Positions 1 through 11,331 of a DNA stretch of 64,000 bases are shown in pieces. A program made the translations under genes and the position numbers. Below the pieces are notes generated by a model. That model was not told the DNA's origin. It saw only the letters and a list, made by a program, of their open reading frames with translations, and searched no databases. The stretch is taken from assembly GCA_009746045.1 (NCBI GenBank), contig RPFO01000115.1, positions 305,067 to 369,066 of the forward strand, given 5' to 3'. Position 1 is the stretch's first letter; each line of letters opens with the position of its first letter. The DNA comes from Mesostigma viride. Taxonomy: Eukaryota > Streptophyta > Mesostigmatophyceae > Mesostigmatales > Mesostigmataceae.

Positions 1-1561
1 CACCGCGCACGCAAGGGGCGGCTGCACACACACGTACATACACCGCGCACGCAAGGGGCAACTGCACACACATGTACATACACCGCGCAACCACGGGGCG
101 GCTGCACACACACGTACATACACCGCGCACGCAAGGGGCGGCTGCACACATACGTACCTACACCGCGCACGCAAGGGGCGACTGCACACCCATGTACATC
201 CACCGCGCACGCAAGGGCCGGCTGCACACACACGTACACACACCATGCACGCAAGGGCCGGCTGCACACACACGTACATACACCGCGCACGCAAGGGGCG
301 GCTGCACACACACGTACACACACCGCGCACGCAAGGGGCAGCTGCACACACACGTACATACACCATGCACGCAAGGGGCTGCACACACACTTACACACAC
401 CTTGCACGCAAGGGCCGGCATGCACACACACTGCATGGCATACACCGCCCACGCAAGGGGCGGCTGCACACACGTACATACACCGCGCACGCAAGGGGCG
501 GCTGCACACACACGTACATACACCGCGCACGCAATTAAGGGGAAACTGTCCACACATGGACATACACTGCGCACGGAAGGGGCGGCTGCATTAACACGTA
601 CATACACCGCGCACGCAAGGGGCGGCTGCACACACACGTACATACACCATGCACGCAAGGGGCGGCTGCACACACATGTACATCCACCGCGCACGCAAGG
701 GGCGAGTGCACACACACGTACACACACCGCGCACGCAAGGGGCGGCTGCACACACACGTACACACACCATGCACGCAATTGCCGGCATGCACACACACGT
801 ACATCCACCGCGCACGCAAGGGGCAACTGCACACACATGTACACACACCGCGCACGCTTGGGGCAGCTGCACTCACATGTACACACACCGCGCACGCAAG
901 GGCCGGCTGCACACACACTTACATACACCGCGCACGCAAGGGGCAACTGCACACACATGTACACACACCGCGCACGCAAGGGCCGGCTGCACACACACGT
1001 ACATACACCGCGCACGCAAGGGGAAACTGCCCACACATGGACATACACTGCGCACGCAAGGGGCGGCTGCATTAACACGTACATACACCGCGCACGCAAG
1101 GGCCGGCATGCACACACACGTACATACACCGCCCATGTAAGGGGCGGCTGCACACACACGTACACACACCATGCACGCAAGGGCCGGCATGCACACACAG
1201 TACACACACCGCGCACGCAAGGGGCGGCTGCACACACACGTACATACACTGCGCACGCAAGGGGCTGCTGCACACACACTTACACTCACCATGCACGCAA
1301 GGGGCGGCTGCACACACACGTACATACACCGCGCACGCAAGGGACGGCTGCACACACACGTACATACACCGCGCACGCAAGGGGCAACTGCCCGCACATG
1401 TACATCCACCGCGCACGCAAGGGCCGGCTGCACACACATGTACATACACCATGCACGCAAGGACAAGGATGCACACACATGTACACACACAAAGCACGCA
1501 AGGGGCGGCTGCACACACACGTACATACACCGCGCACGCAAGGGGCTGCTGCACACACACT
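1..1561. repeat. 40-bp minisatellite array 1
   Basis: Tandem array with an exact 40-bp period (units start at 1, 41, 81 and so on). Each unit carries CACCGCGCACGCAAGGGGCG, then GCTGCACACACACGTACATA. Variant units differ by a few bases (CATGCACGCA for CGCGCACGCA; CAACTGC for CGGCTGC). Because 40 is not a multiple of 3 and the unit has few stops, long open frames arise in several frames on both strands; I treat these as artefacts. The array runs off the left window edge and is cut on the right by element B; its last bases ACACT are the target-site duplication. Confidence 0.97.
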
Positions 1562-2034
1562 AGTTAGAATGCGGTGGGATATATTGCTTGAGAACACTGA
1601 AAGCTGTGAGCAATGAATTGCTTGGTTCATTAGAAAATAGGTTTACCCTTTATCAACGTTCCTCTCACCGGCTGCGCCGCCAGTGACCGTTGGGTGCAGA
1701 CCGTTGGCCTGAGGCCACACGATGACAGGTAGCAGTCTAGTCACTGCATCGTGCGATCACAAATCAATGCACGCTGCAGTACGGTCCCTATCTAGGATAC
1801 TCTAGTACCGTCCAATGACAGGACACTACGTATACTGGGTACTGACATCTGTCACGTACATCAGTACCCAAAGTACCTATCTAGGGAAACGTATGCGACT
1901 CGACTAGCATTCCTATCTGCATAGCCCACGTGGTATTTATATTCACATACCAACGTAGGTTTACAAGGCTTATTCATACGTTGTATTCACAATGCCTTTG
2001 AGACTTAGTCTACAGCAAAGCATGGAGACTAACT
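1562..2034 (-). repeat. Element B 3' LTR
   Basis: 473-bp long terminal repeat, intact copy. It begins AGTTAGAATGCGG and ends GGAGACTAACT on the plus strand. The matching copy is the split LTR at 8745-8927 plus 34654-34943. Confidence 0.93.
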
Positions 2035-2408
2035 CCAGTATTGTTTTATTATTTATTTCTTAATGCAGGTCTGCACCCCCAACATTATTGTTATTGTTTT
2101 TAAGTTGATTAGGGGTACAAAAGAGACATGGCTGGTTGAGCCAGGTTGGTTACAGCTGGCTGTTCTGGCCAGGTGTTATATTGCACATTAAATAAGGTGT
2201 ACACAGCTGGCTGGTTTGGCCAGGTACTGAAGCACACATTAAGTAAATGGATACAAAGCTTGTGTCCTCAAGCTGCAAATGGATACAAATCTGACCTAGC
2301 CAGCACTCACACCCCACAACGAATGTGTTGAATTTTATGGCGCCCAGCAGCTATCGCTGTGGTAAGGGGGTGTGGTGGTTGTGTACTGTGCTATGGCCAG
2401 TCATTTAT
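2035..2408. other. Element B 3' untranslated region
   Basis: Lies between the stop codon of the B polyprotein and its 3' LTR. It holds an imperfect tandem duplication of roughly 60 bp (two blocks with CAGCTGGCTG near 2150 and 2205). No strong polypurine tract is visible next to the LTR. No other gene seen. Confidence 0.6.
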
Positions 2409-5400
2409 TCAAACACTGACTCTGATATCATAGGGGTTCATGTTCTGAAAGAGGAGCTGGTACTGTTGGCCAGCAGCATCCCGCAGCTTCGTGAGAGCGT
2501 CTGCTGGGTTGTCCTCATCATCCACATGAGTCCAGCTGGAAAAATAGGTGGCCTCCTGTTTGAGGATCACCCAATCCAAGTCAGTGTGGACAGCAGCAGA
2601 GACAGATTTCTTGGTTAGAAAACTGATCACAGATTGGCTGTCAGTATAGAGATGTGAGATGACATTGCATGTGCTGCCTGCCTGGGTTTGTAGCCAGGTG
2701 AGCATGTGCTGCAGGGAACGAGCATGCAATGCAGCAGACACCACAGCACGACATTCAGCTGAGTTGCTGCTGCCAGGTTTTCTGCGGTGTAGCCTGCTGT
2801 ACCAGGAAGTGAGGGACATGTAATCTGACCTGTTGGTGAGAAAAAACAGCCCTGATTCCCGTGCCCCCATCTGATTGATTGTTCTGCTCTCCATGGAGCT
2901 GTCCATGACACATTGGATGTGGATGTCTTCCATCAGATTCAGGCCATGGAGGATGAGGGGGGGACAGTCATTGACCAACTTCCTGATGTGACTGCATTTG
3001 ATCTTGACTAGAACATCATGGGTGACCCTGCTGATGACAGCTAAGGGAGCCCCACAGATGGCTGACCACCACCCCAGTTTGCCCTGAACAGTGGCACACA
3101 TATGTAAGGGGAGGTAGTTGTCCTGCAGCAGATCTAGACAATCTTGGATATATTCTGCAGGAGGGGAGAGAGAGCAGACCCACTGATCTGGCTGCCTATG
3201 CAGCTGCAACATGATGCCACAGAACTGGATGGGGGTTGTGCTCAATTCCACCTGTTTGCCAATCTCATATGATTCCTGGACCTGCTGAATAAAGGTTTCC
3301 ACCTCAGCTCTAGGCCCACAAATGAGTTGGTCATCTCCATGCCACACAAAGAACAGCAGTCCAGAGGGGGTGGGTACAACAAAAAAGCATGGGTCCAGGT
3401 CATCATACGTGGCCTTGAGCTTTTTGAATACTTCCTCTGCTGAGTCTCTGAAAATTTTTGGGGCACTGACAAGCCCTTCCACCCCAATGTTGATGATAAG
3501 GTGGGGCTCATCAATATAAGGTTTCCACACAGCTGGGGTGTCTACCACGTACACCTTCCCTTTCCACACAGATTCAGCCTTTTCTGGGTCCCCCCTGAGG
3601 AAGGCCCTTTTAATATCAGTGGCTTTGCAGACATAGTCTTGGCCTGCATTGAGGTTGTGGAGGAAGAGGGAGAGCATGATCCTGAGTGAGGTTTGTTGCA
3701 GCCCAGGTGTGTATGTTTCCCCTTTTGGCAGTGTGGAGGTCCCCTTTAATTCTGTGACACATGGTCTGGCATGGAAGATTGGGGAGCCCACTTTTTGTGG
3801 TTTTTGTTTGAGAACAAATTTTAATCTGAGCTTTTTGGCTCCCTCTGGCACGTCCCATGAAGGGGTGACAGGCGGTTTGTATTGAGGGTTTTTGGGGTTG
3901 GGCAGGACCCATTCCTGCCTGGCTTGGTGGACAATGGCCATCAGCCACTTGGTAAACCCTTTTTGTGTTTTGCATTCTTGTATGACGTGGGAGATTTGGT
4001 GGGGTGAGTGCATGGCTATGTCCCACTTACCCAGCCCAAAGGCTGAGGGATGGAGGAACTGGCTGTGCACTAACTTGTCCAGATCAGGGATCTCCCCTGG
4101 TGCATACTGAGTGTTGACTGCCTTGATGACAGCATCCATACCAGGGACAATACTGGAGAGAGGGATTTTAAAGTGGTCCAGAGGAACTGCACCCACCCCT
4201 GTGACACTGAGCTCATTAGCTGAGATAAGCACCCCAGGATAGGATACAAAAGGTTCCCCCAACAAGGTGTTACCAGAGTACCCCTCCACCACCTGGAAGG
4301 GTGTCTGAATACCAAGTATAGGGAGCATCACTTGTCCCACTACATCCAGTGAGCTTTGGCCTGAGAAATCCTGCACCCGTGCCCAAAATGAAGGTGCAAT
4401 CTCAAGACCAGGGATGGCTTGTGCACTGATCACACTGACCTGTGCCTGAGTGTCTATTGCCAGGGTCCAGGGGTCCTGACTAGTGCACACAGCTGAGACT
4501 TTTGCCAACCCTGCGGCCACAGCAGCTTGTTGCTTATGTGACCTGTGTAATGCTTGCAAGGCGACTGCCAATCTTGACCTCAGAGCGGGAGGGTTGGCAG
4601 ACAATTTGGTGCCTTGGGGCTGAGCTAATGCTTCCAACCCAGCTACCTCGTGCCTGGTTAAGCAATCCCCAGGTTGTGAAGTGGGCCTGGCTTCACTGAG
4701 GGTGGAAGGGTTCACAGAGGGTGCTGTGGTGCTGTCAACAGCAGTAATTGGTGGCTCAGAGCTACTGCTGGGCATGCTGGAGTTGCCAGATAGAAGTAGT
4801 GAGTCCATGCTTAAAGACTCTTCCCCAGGCACGTCTGCCATGGGAGAATAATACTTCTTAATTCTATGACAGCTCACCCTGTGACGCTTCCCATTGATAT
4901 TGTGCTTGACCTCCACGGTCTTGCTGTTTTTGGTAAATCCACGGATGGTAACTGGACCTAGCCAAGTTCCAACCTTACCAAAGCTGTTTTCCTTGTAATA
5001 GAGAACTTGATCACCTTTTTGGAATACTGGCCTGGAATGGGTTTTATCTTTTTCTGCCAGTTTTGCTGAGGTTTGTGCACGTGCAGTGTTGTACAGTGCT
5101 ATCACCTCTGGGGGATATACACCTGCCTGCAGGCCTGCTGGGATTACTTCACCCCACGTGGCATGCAAGACAGGTCTCATGTTTAGGGTTGTGCACATTT
5201 CATGACACCAGAGTGCCCTGTCACAATAGACCCCTGAAGTAGCATCCTTGGAAGGATTTTTGGCTAGTAGGGTTTTGACAGATCTGATGGTTCTTTCAAT
5301 GACCCCCTGACCCTCATGATCTTCCAGCCCAGCAATCTCTATTGCTTCACACCCTTCCAGGTCAGTCAGACAAGAAAATTGTTGATCAAGCAAAATTCTG

Positions 5401-6122
5401 TCAACTGGGTAGAATCTGGGTAAAGCAATCATGAGTGCAACACGTAGCTGCCCTGCAGACATGCCAGGTAGGGGTTCCATTACTGTGAACCTGGACCATG
5501 AGTCTTTTAGGATCAGGTAGGGTTGGACATCTTTGTTGATGTGCATCACATCCCCCACTATCATGCCCCTATTGGTGGAAGGAGTTGCAGTATGCCATTT
5601 TTGAGGTTTGGGGCTATTGAACTGACATTCTTGACAGTGTTGTCTAGCCAGTTTTACTGCATTCCTGAGTTGTTTTCCCATGCTACTACCCCCCAGCCGT
5701 CTGGCCAGTTCCTCAGCCACTGTTTCATGACCCATGGCTAGGTGCAGCTGATGAGCAAGCTCCTTGATATCTATGGAGTTGTCAACAGTAGGGGTTAGTG
5801 CTTTTATGTAAGGTTCCAGAACAGGGTGTTGGGAGGACAGTAAGGTTGCTGCCTCAAAATCAATTATGCCCTGGTTGCCATCCCCAATGGTAATGAGATC
5901 ATCATCCTCAGAGTACATAAGGTGAGTGAACTCACATTGATTTGGGTAGCGAGGCCTGTTGCAACGGCTGCCTGGAGGCCCCAGGGGATGACGTGCGTGC
6001 CAGCAGCCCGGGCAGAGATCCACCCCGTTGGCCAGGGAGTCGTTGTTGGGGCAGTTGTGCCGTGCGTGCCCTCGTTGGAAGCACCTCAGGCACCTTATGG
6101 ACCCCCCAGGGTTGCCAGGCTG

Positions 6123-6153
<31 letters not shown>

Positions 6154-7037
6154 CCCTGCTGGGACCGGTTCTGGCCCTGCTGGGACCTGTTGTTGTTGTT
6201 GTTTTGGCCCTGTTGGGACCTGTTGTTATTGTTGCCCTGCTGGGACCTGTTGTTGTTGTTGTTGTTGTTGTTGTTGGGGTTGCCATGCAGGGGCACACGG
6301 TGCCACGTGTTGCCACGCCCCTGAGAGCCACTGCCCCCTTGGTGGGAGGACTTGTGGGTCTTGGGTGCCCCCCCCTGGCTGGCCTGCCCCTTGCGTTTGT
6401 GGCCTTGGACACCCTGGACCTTGGGGTCCTGGGCCTGGTTGTTGCCAGTACCCAGGGGGTCCACTGCCTCCTCGATATAGAGCATGGCAGCTCTGAAGTT
6501 GTCCCAGAGGGACTTGAGGCCTGTAAGCAGGGTAGCCAGGACAGAAGGTTGCAAATTAGCTTTTGTTAGCCAGGTGTGGATGAGATACCTTGGTTGGAGC
6601 TTGAGAAGCTCAAGGTCTTTCTCAATCATTACCCTGTATGTTTTTGCATCCCCAGAGAGGTTATTCTTGTTCACCTTATATGCAGCAAGCCAGTTGAAAC
6701 GTTCTACTGCTTCCATGTGGTTATTGGTAAGCACTAGCTGTTTCAGATCAGTGATAAAGGTAGGCCACTGTTCAATGGCTGCTTCAGGTGTCAGGGTACG
6801 TTCCTGATAGGTTTGAATCAATGCTCTGATTGCAGGAGATGATTGATGGAATGTGGAGGAGGCCCTGAGAGCCTTAAACTGATGTCTAAGGTTAAGACCT
6901 TCCATCCCATACTCCAAAGCAAAAACAAATTGCTTAGCTTGTTCAACAGTGTGACCCTCAGGCAAGCCAGCAATATTGATTTTGGATTCCTTTTTATGAG
7001 GGTTAAACACACCTGTGAGAGGGGGGTTGGCCCTCAA
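2409..7037 (-). CDS. Gag-integrase-protease-RT-RNase H polyprotein of element B
   Basis: Uninterrupted frame of 1542 residues. In order: a helical gag-like region (1 to about 230), an Asn/Gln-rich tract encoded by TTG repeats on the plus strand (about 250-310), a CCHC knuckle CLRCFQRGHARHNC (about 320), integrase with HLAMGH and CQEC zinc ligands (430-470), catalytic Asp in GDVMHIN (about 497) and Asp in LLDQQFSC (about 550), catalytic Glu in GVIERTIRS (about 582), and an SH3-like tail around KGDQVLYY (670). Then comes an aspartic-protease-like domain with LAIDTQAQVS (about 862), RT with DIKRAFLRGD (1142) and the active site WHGDDQ (1230), and RNase H with VMDSSMESR, SAECRAV and LYTDSQSV (1377-1470). 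Protease lies after integrase, unlike Copia or Gypsy. The frame opens with TTG overlapping the end of the upstream frame, so it is probably reached by frameshift. Confidence 0.92.
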
Positions 7038-7575
7038 GAAGCGTCGGTTGCTTGTTGCAGGCGGGTGGGGTCCAGGTTGATGGTCCCCCGCTCATACCGC
7101 GACATCAGGGCGCGCAGGCCCTCGACAGTTTGCAGCTGGTTAGCTGTTAACTGCTGATCTTGCAACGAGGCCAGCTGGGCCTGGAGAATGGCGAGCTGTT
7201 CCAGGACATCCCCGCTCCTTGGGGGGGCCTCAGCAGGCCTGTTGGGTGCCTGTGGCACCTCTGCACCTCCCCCCAGGGCCTCCTGGGGTCCTGGCCACCC
7301 CCCCTGGTTTGGGAGGGGGCCCCAACCCACAGGGCGAACCTGGGGTGGTGGGGGAGGGGGAGGGGGGGTCATGGTGGCCCTGGGGGAGCCCGGGGGTGTC
7401 CGGGTAACCCCACTGGGTCCAGCCCCATCGGTGGAGGGGCGGGCAGGGGTGTCTGCCTCTGCTCTCCTCCTGGCCTCCTCCCGCATGAGACGCTTCATCT
7501 CCTTGCGTACCTCATGCTCCCGGAGGGCTGCCTGAAAGGCAGCCTCATCCTCGGGTATGTCAGGGAGTGGTCTCC
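7034..7575 (-). CDS. Element B proline-rich gag segment
   Basis: Open frame with a Pro-rich middle (PPPPPPPP) and a short helical tail with repeated leucines and glutamines (LEQLAILQAQLASLQ) that could be a coiled coil. The conventional ATG (MKRLMREEARRR) is at 7498, but the frame extends upstream through REHEVRKE. It ends at TGA 7034-7036, overlapping the start of the downstream polyprotein by a few bases in another frame. I infer it is the middle of the structural protein, joined to its neighbours by frameshift or by single missing bases. No database family recognised. Confidence 0.6.
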
Positions 7576-7580
7576 CATGA

Positions 7581-8726
7581 TCATAGCAGGCCGGACTGGA
7601 CAGTCCGCCTCTTTGCCCTTCCTCGCGCCCAGGGCCAGCAGTCCCTCCTTGTACTGCAGGGGTTGGGGGGAGAGGGTTTCTTGCTGGTGGTTTCCAGCGG
7701 GGGGGCTTCTTCAGCTACCACCCCATGTTTGGCCAAGATGGCCTCCGTGACCCTGGCTTGGGTGATGGAGGACATGGTTTTAAAGTGTGCTGACCGAGCA
7801 AGCTCGGCCAGGTCTTGACTGTCCGCATAGTCCATGGGATAGTCAGCATTTTTTAAGAGGTCACGTAACCGCTGGGTGGCCTCGCGGTACGCGTCCGCCA
7901 TCGCCTGGTGGGTAGCCAGGCGACGGGCGGCTTCCTCTTCATATTCTTGCCGCTTAGCGGCGAGCCGAAAAGCCGCCTCTCGGCGGACCTCTCGGTCCCG
8001 CTGCCGCGCTCGGCGTTCTTCATTTGCCACCAGCGCGGCCTGCTCGACCGCCAGGAGCGCTGGGGTAAGATTGATCTCAGTCTCCCCATCGGGGAGACTG
8101 GCAGTGTCGGATACCTCATCGTCGGACATTGGTTGTCCGGCGATGGGTTCCACAGGTTTTCGCACCACCCGTGCGAGTTTAATACTCTCCATGTCCTTCT
8201 TCTTGCGAAGAAGGGACGCAGAGGGTCGCCCAAACGTTAGCTCAATGTGGTTATGTCCCTGGGCGAAAGGGACATTAAGGTTTGATGTGGCGGGACGAAA
8301 GGTAATCGTCCCGTCCGGTGCCACCGAGGCCGTCTGACGGGGCATACGCTCCCGAAGAGATGGCAACGTGGGGCCGGACTGTGGAGCCTCAGTGGGGTTT
8401 ACCACCGAGGTCTCCGCAGCCATGGCCGCGCCAGCCGTGGTTGCGGCTGGGGCGGCCGCCGGAGTCGAGGGTAAGCCGGTCTCCCCGGGGGGAGCCGTCT
8501 CGGCCTCCGGCCTCGCAGGGGAGGGGGGTAGGTCGGTCGGCTTTGCAGCCGCCGTCCCCTCGTCCTGGCAACCATTGTGAGTCTTTTTGTTCTTTTTCTT
8601 TTTCTTGGAAATGGCCGCATCGCCAGCCGGCTTCTTGTTGTTGTCTCTGGGCATCCGCCGATCCTGCCCATCATCATCCTCGTTGTAGGTAAGCTTCTTA
8701 GCGACATTCTTGTTCGTGATAGCCAT
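7581..8726 (-). CDS. Element B N-terminal gag-like ORF
   Basis: 381-residue frame starting ATG 18 bp inside the 5' LTR edge. It has a Lys-rich N-terminus (SKKKKKNKK), a Pro/Ala-rich linker and a long charged helical stretch with many Arg/Glu (residues about 235-300, for example EERRARQRDREVRREA) likely to form a coiled coil. The last 25 residues look out of frame. Adding one C to the CCCCCC run near 7660 gives a more protein-like continuation (QYKEGLLALGARKGK). Probably the N-terminal part of gag. The leader from LTR to ATG is only about 18 bp and shows no TGG primer-binding site. Confidence 0.65.
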   Translation of the reverse strand: MAITNKNVAKKLTYNEDDDGQDRRMPRDNNKKPAGDAAISKKKKKNKKTHNGCQDEGTAAAKPTDLPPSPARPEAETAPPGETGLPSTPAAAPAATTAGAAMAAETSVVNPTEAPQSGPTLPSLRERMPRQTASVAPDGTITFRPATSNLNVPFAQGHNHIELTFGRPSASLLRKKKDMESIKLARVVRKPVEPIAGQPMSDDEVSDTASLPDGETEINLTPALLAVEQAALVANEERRARQRDREVRREAAFRLAAKRQEYEEEAARRLATHQAMADAYREATQRLRDLLKNADYPMDYADSQDLAELARSAHFKTMSSITQARVTEAILAKHGVVAEEAPPLETTSKKPSPPNPCSTRRDCWPWARGRAKRRTVQSGLL

Positions 8727-8744
8727 GGTAGCAAATAAAATTCA

Positions 8745-8927
8745 AGTTAGAATGCGGTGGGATATATTGCTTGAGAACACTGAAAGCTGTGAGCAATGAA
8801 TTGCTTGGTTCATTAGAAAATAGGTTTACCCTTTATCAACGTTCCTCTCACCGGCTGCGCCGCCAGTGACCGTTGGGTGCAGACCGTTGGCCTGAGGCCA
8901 CACGATGACAGGTAGCAGTCTAGTCAC
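8745..8927 (-). repeat. Element B 5' LTR, first fragment
   Basis: 183 bp matching the first 183 bp of the LTR at 1562. It is broken at 8927 by element A; its last five bases GTCAC are duplicated at 34649-34653. Confidence 0.92.
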
Positions 8928-9581
8928 AGTTAGCATATTGGGGCACCAATGTGCTAGATGGATGCAGGTTGAGGAGACCTTTCCAACGCCGTGTCAACCG
9001 CCTAGAACAGACAAGGGACGAGAAAGTTATCAAGTCCCGAAGTACTGCCGACCGGTGGGCGAGGGCGGTGCACACTCAGGGCATAGTGGACAGGACACGT
9101 GGCAGGCCGTGCCTGCACAGGCTTAGCCTGGACTCTCACGTGACTGGGACACAGTGTACTGAGGGCTCAACGGTACTGTGGCTAGTAGAAGCCAGTAACC
9201 AGCCAGCAGGTCTGCAAGGATGTAAGTCCTTGCAGGACTGTGGCAGGTCCTGTGCTGTCCTAGACACAGGATAGCCAGAGATTCCTGTATGCTGCCTGCA
9301 ACGAGGATGCAAGGCAGCGATACGAGGCTCTGGCAATGTAGCGTTGCCCAGCGTTGCTCATGACCGAGGAACAAGGATGGAACGAGGTTGCATATAGCTC
9401 GAGGCTCAACGAGGCAACGAGCGTCTTCACACACGAACCTTGGTCGTCACGACGAGTGGCGAGCCTATCGAGGGTCGTAGGCCTGGTGTGAGGATAAAGG
9501 TTGCTAGCCAGCAGCCTAGGGTCATTCCAGCCGGCAAGGACCAGGAGCTCACAAGCTCTGCTGACGAGTTGCTGCGCAAAT
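8928..9581 (+). repeat. Element A 5' LTR
   Basis: 654-bp terminal repeat, almost identical to 33995-34648. The leader to the first ATG (9605) is only about 23 bp, and no TGG-type tRNA primer site is visible after the LTR. Confidence 0.93.
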
Positions 9582-9604
9582 CGTACTATTGCTTCCACGC
9601 TTTC

Positions 9605-10741
9605 ATGTCTGGTTCATCGTCAAGCAGCCACGGTGCTGGTGAGGCGAACGAGCAGAGAGACGCGCAAGCGTTTTTCCCCTACCGTAACCAAGCAAACGCT
9701 CCAACATTCGTGCAAGCGGCCTACGTAGCGAGGCACTTGGCAGAAGAGGGGTGGGTGGCGGTGAGTGGGGAAGGCAACAGGCCAGCGGCGGCGGACCCGA
9801 TTATTCAACGGGCTCGCGTCGTGATTTCTCCAGGTGAGACGGGGCGAGTGGCGGTGGAAGAGTTGGTGCGGCTACGTGACGCGCTAGCTGAAACTGCTAA
9901 TCGTGTGGAGGTCGCTTATCAGGGCGCCCATATCACACTTGCCGGTCTCGACCTAGCCAGGGAGGCGCTTAGCCAGATTGTGGCAACAGCGCTCGGCAGC
10001 ACCCGGCTGTTTAACCACTGGGTGGCGACAGCGGTGCTAGGAGAGGGGGTACCAGACGCCGACATCATCCGGAACGCGCGTGCTCGGGAGACGGTAAATC
10101 CTTGGAGCACGGCAGAGGTGTTTGCCCAAACCATTGAGAATCTTGTTGCTGTCCTTTTGCAAGAGTCGAGAGGGTACGCAGACAGGTTTTATATTACCAC
10201 GCAGCCTTTCGGGGTATACTCGAGGCTTGATACACCGAGGCCGGAAACCACCAGTGCGTGGGGTCCGGAGGTGGAGATTGTCGCAGGGGTCGAGAAGACG
10301 CCTGAAGACGTCCACTTTGAGTGGACTGACAAGCCAGAGGGCTCCGTCAAACGCTCAGCCCAGCAGATAAACGAGGGCGACGGCACTACCGAGACCTACG
10401 AGGCAAGGCAGAGAGCTGATCTGCATATACCTCGTGAGGCGACTCACGAGTACGACCGTTACGGCCGAGGCGAGCAGAACGAGCTGGTCGGCGGCGGTAA
10501 GCGGTGGTTGCGCAATCTTGCTTGGCATCGCAACCCAGGCGAGACACAACATCCAGTCGAACGCAAGGAAGACGGGCGACCTGTGACCTGCGTGCTGGGA
10601 GAGTTTAACCCAGACCTCCAGATTGTCGCAGAGGCAGCAGCAGCCACAACGGTTGCTGAGGGTGTTGAGCAGCGTCCAGACCGTGAGGAGGGGCAGGCGA
10701 GTGCAAGCCAGGAGGCGGCCTCGTCTGGAGTAAGTGCGTGA
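9605..10741 (+). CDS. Element A ORF1, gag-like protein of unknown fold
   Basis: 378-residue frame. I chose the ATG at 9605 (MSGSSSSSHG) because the longer open frame begins inside the LTR. The Ser-rich start is followed by a mostly helical, Ala-rich core (about residues 40-220) and a polar C-terminus rich in Glu, Arg and Thr. No zinc knuckle and no recognisable family. Element J carries an ORF in the equivalent position (36387-37096), so a first ORF ahead of the CCHC gag may be typical of this lineage. It may be an accessory or capsid protein; function unknown. Confidence 0.7.
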   Translation: MSGSSSSSHGAGEANEQRDAQAFFPYRNQANAPTFVQAAYVARHLAEEGWVAVSGEGNRPAAADPIIQRARVVISPGETGRVAVEELVRLRDALAETANRVEVAYQGAHITLAGLDLAREALSQIVATALGSTRLFNHWVATAVLGEGVPDADIIRNARARETVNPWSTAEVFAQTIENLVAVLLQESRGYADRFYITTQPFGVYSRLDTPRPETTSAWGPEVEIVAGVEKTPEDVHFEWTDKPEGSVKRSAQQINEGDGTTETYEARQRADLHIPREATHEYDRYGRGEQNELVGGGKRWLRNLAWHRNPGETQHPVERKEDGRPVTCVLGEFNPDLQIVAEAAAATTVAEGVEQRPDREEGQASASQEAASSGVSA

Positions 10742-10799
10742 GCCTGAGTGGGTTCCAGCGGCCATATCTGCGTGTGTTTTCTGTGGTATTCTATAATGC

Positions 10800-11331
10800 T
10801 GTCAAAATGTAAGACAGGTGGCAGGCTTAAAGATCGAATAATGCTTTACTGATTTTATATATTGACTTTGAGTCGGCGTACAAACGGGGTAGCCATGACA
10901 ATTGCAGGGGCAACATTAAGTGGAAAAACACACTGTCGCAGTATCCGTCGATCTGGAAATAATCTACGGTATAAGTTAAAGTGCATCCAGCCGCCACACA
11001 CAAGTGGGTGGCTTACATCAACACTAAAATGATGCGTCAGATCACTAGTATGCAAGTACAAGGACATTGCGCCTCCAGGGCAGCACTTAGTGAACATAGG
11101 GTCGGCGCGTAGCGCGGAGCCAGGCAAATTTTGTCAGACGGCTACAGTACCACTGGTTACAGTACCACTGGTTACAGTACCACTAGGGTACGGATGTCAG
11201 CTAACTAAGATATTTAGCTAACTAATATATTTAGTAAAATGTAGAAGAAAGTAGTCATATAAGTTCCGGTATACCCGAAACTAGCACACTCAATTAAAAG
11301 ACTGTCAGGCATATTGGGGCATATCCTGACA
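10800..11331 (-). repeat. Element E 3' LTR (intact)
   Basis: 532-bp LTR, TGTCAAAATG...ATCCTGACA. It contains three near-identical copies of GGTTACAGTACCACT near 11150-11190. Confidence 0.92.

Noticed and set aside
72-1616. Long His/Thr-rich and Cys/Val-rich open frames over the minisatellite arrays (also 34938-35757, 37880-38715, 40749-41968)
   Set aside because: They arise from a 40-bp unit lacking stops in several frames on both strands. All frames read equally well and no start or domain supports any of them.
5922-6569. Plus-strand frames antisense to B gag (Val/Leu/Cys-rich)
   Set aside because: Shadow of the TTG repeat that encodes Asn/Gln on the other strand.
9123-9434. Frames within the A LTRs (also 34190-34501)
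   Set aside because: Duplicated because the LTR is duplicated; no domain, no codon bias.
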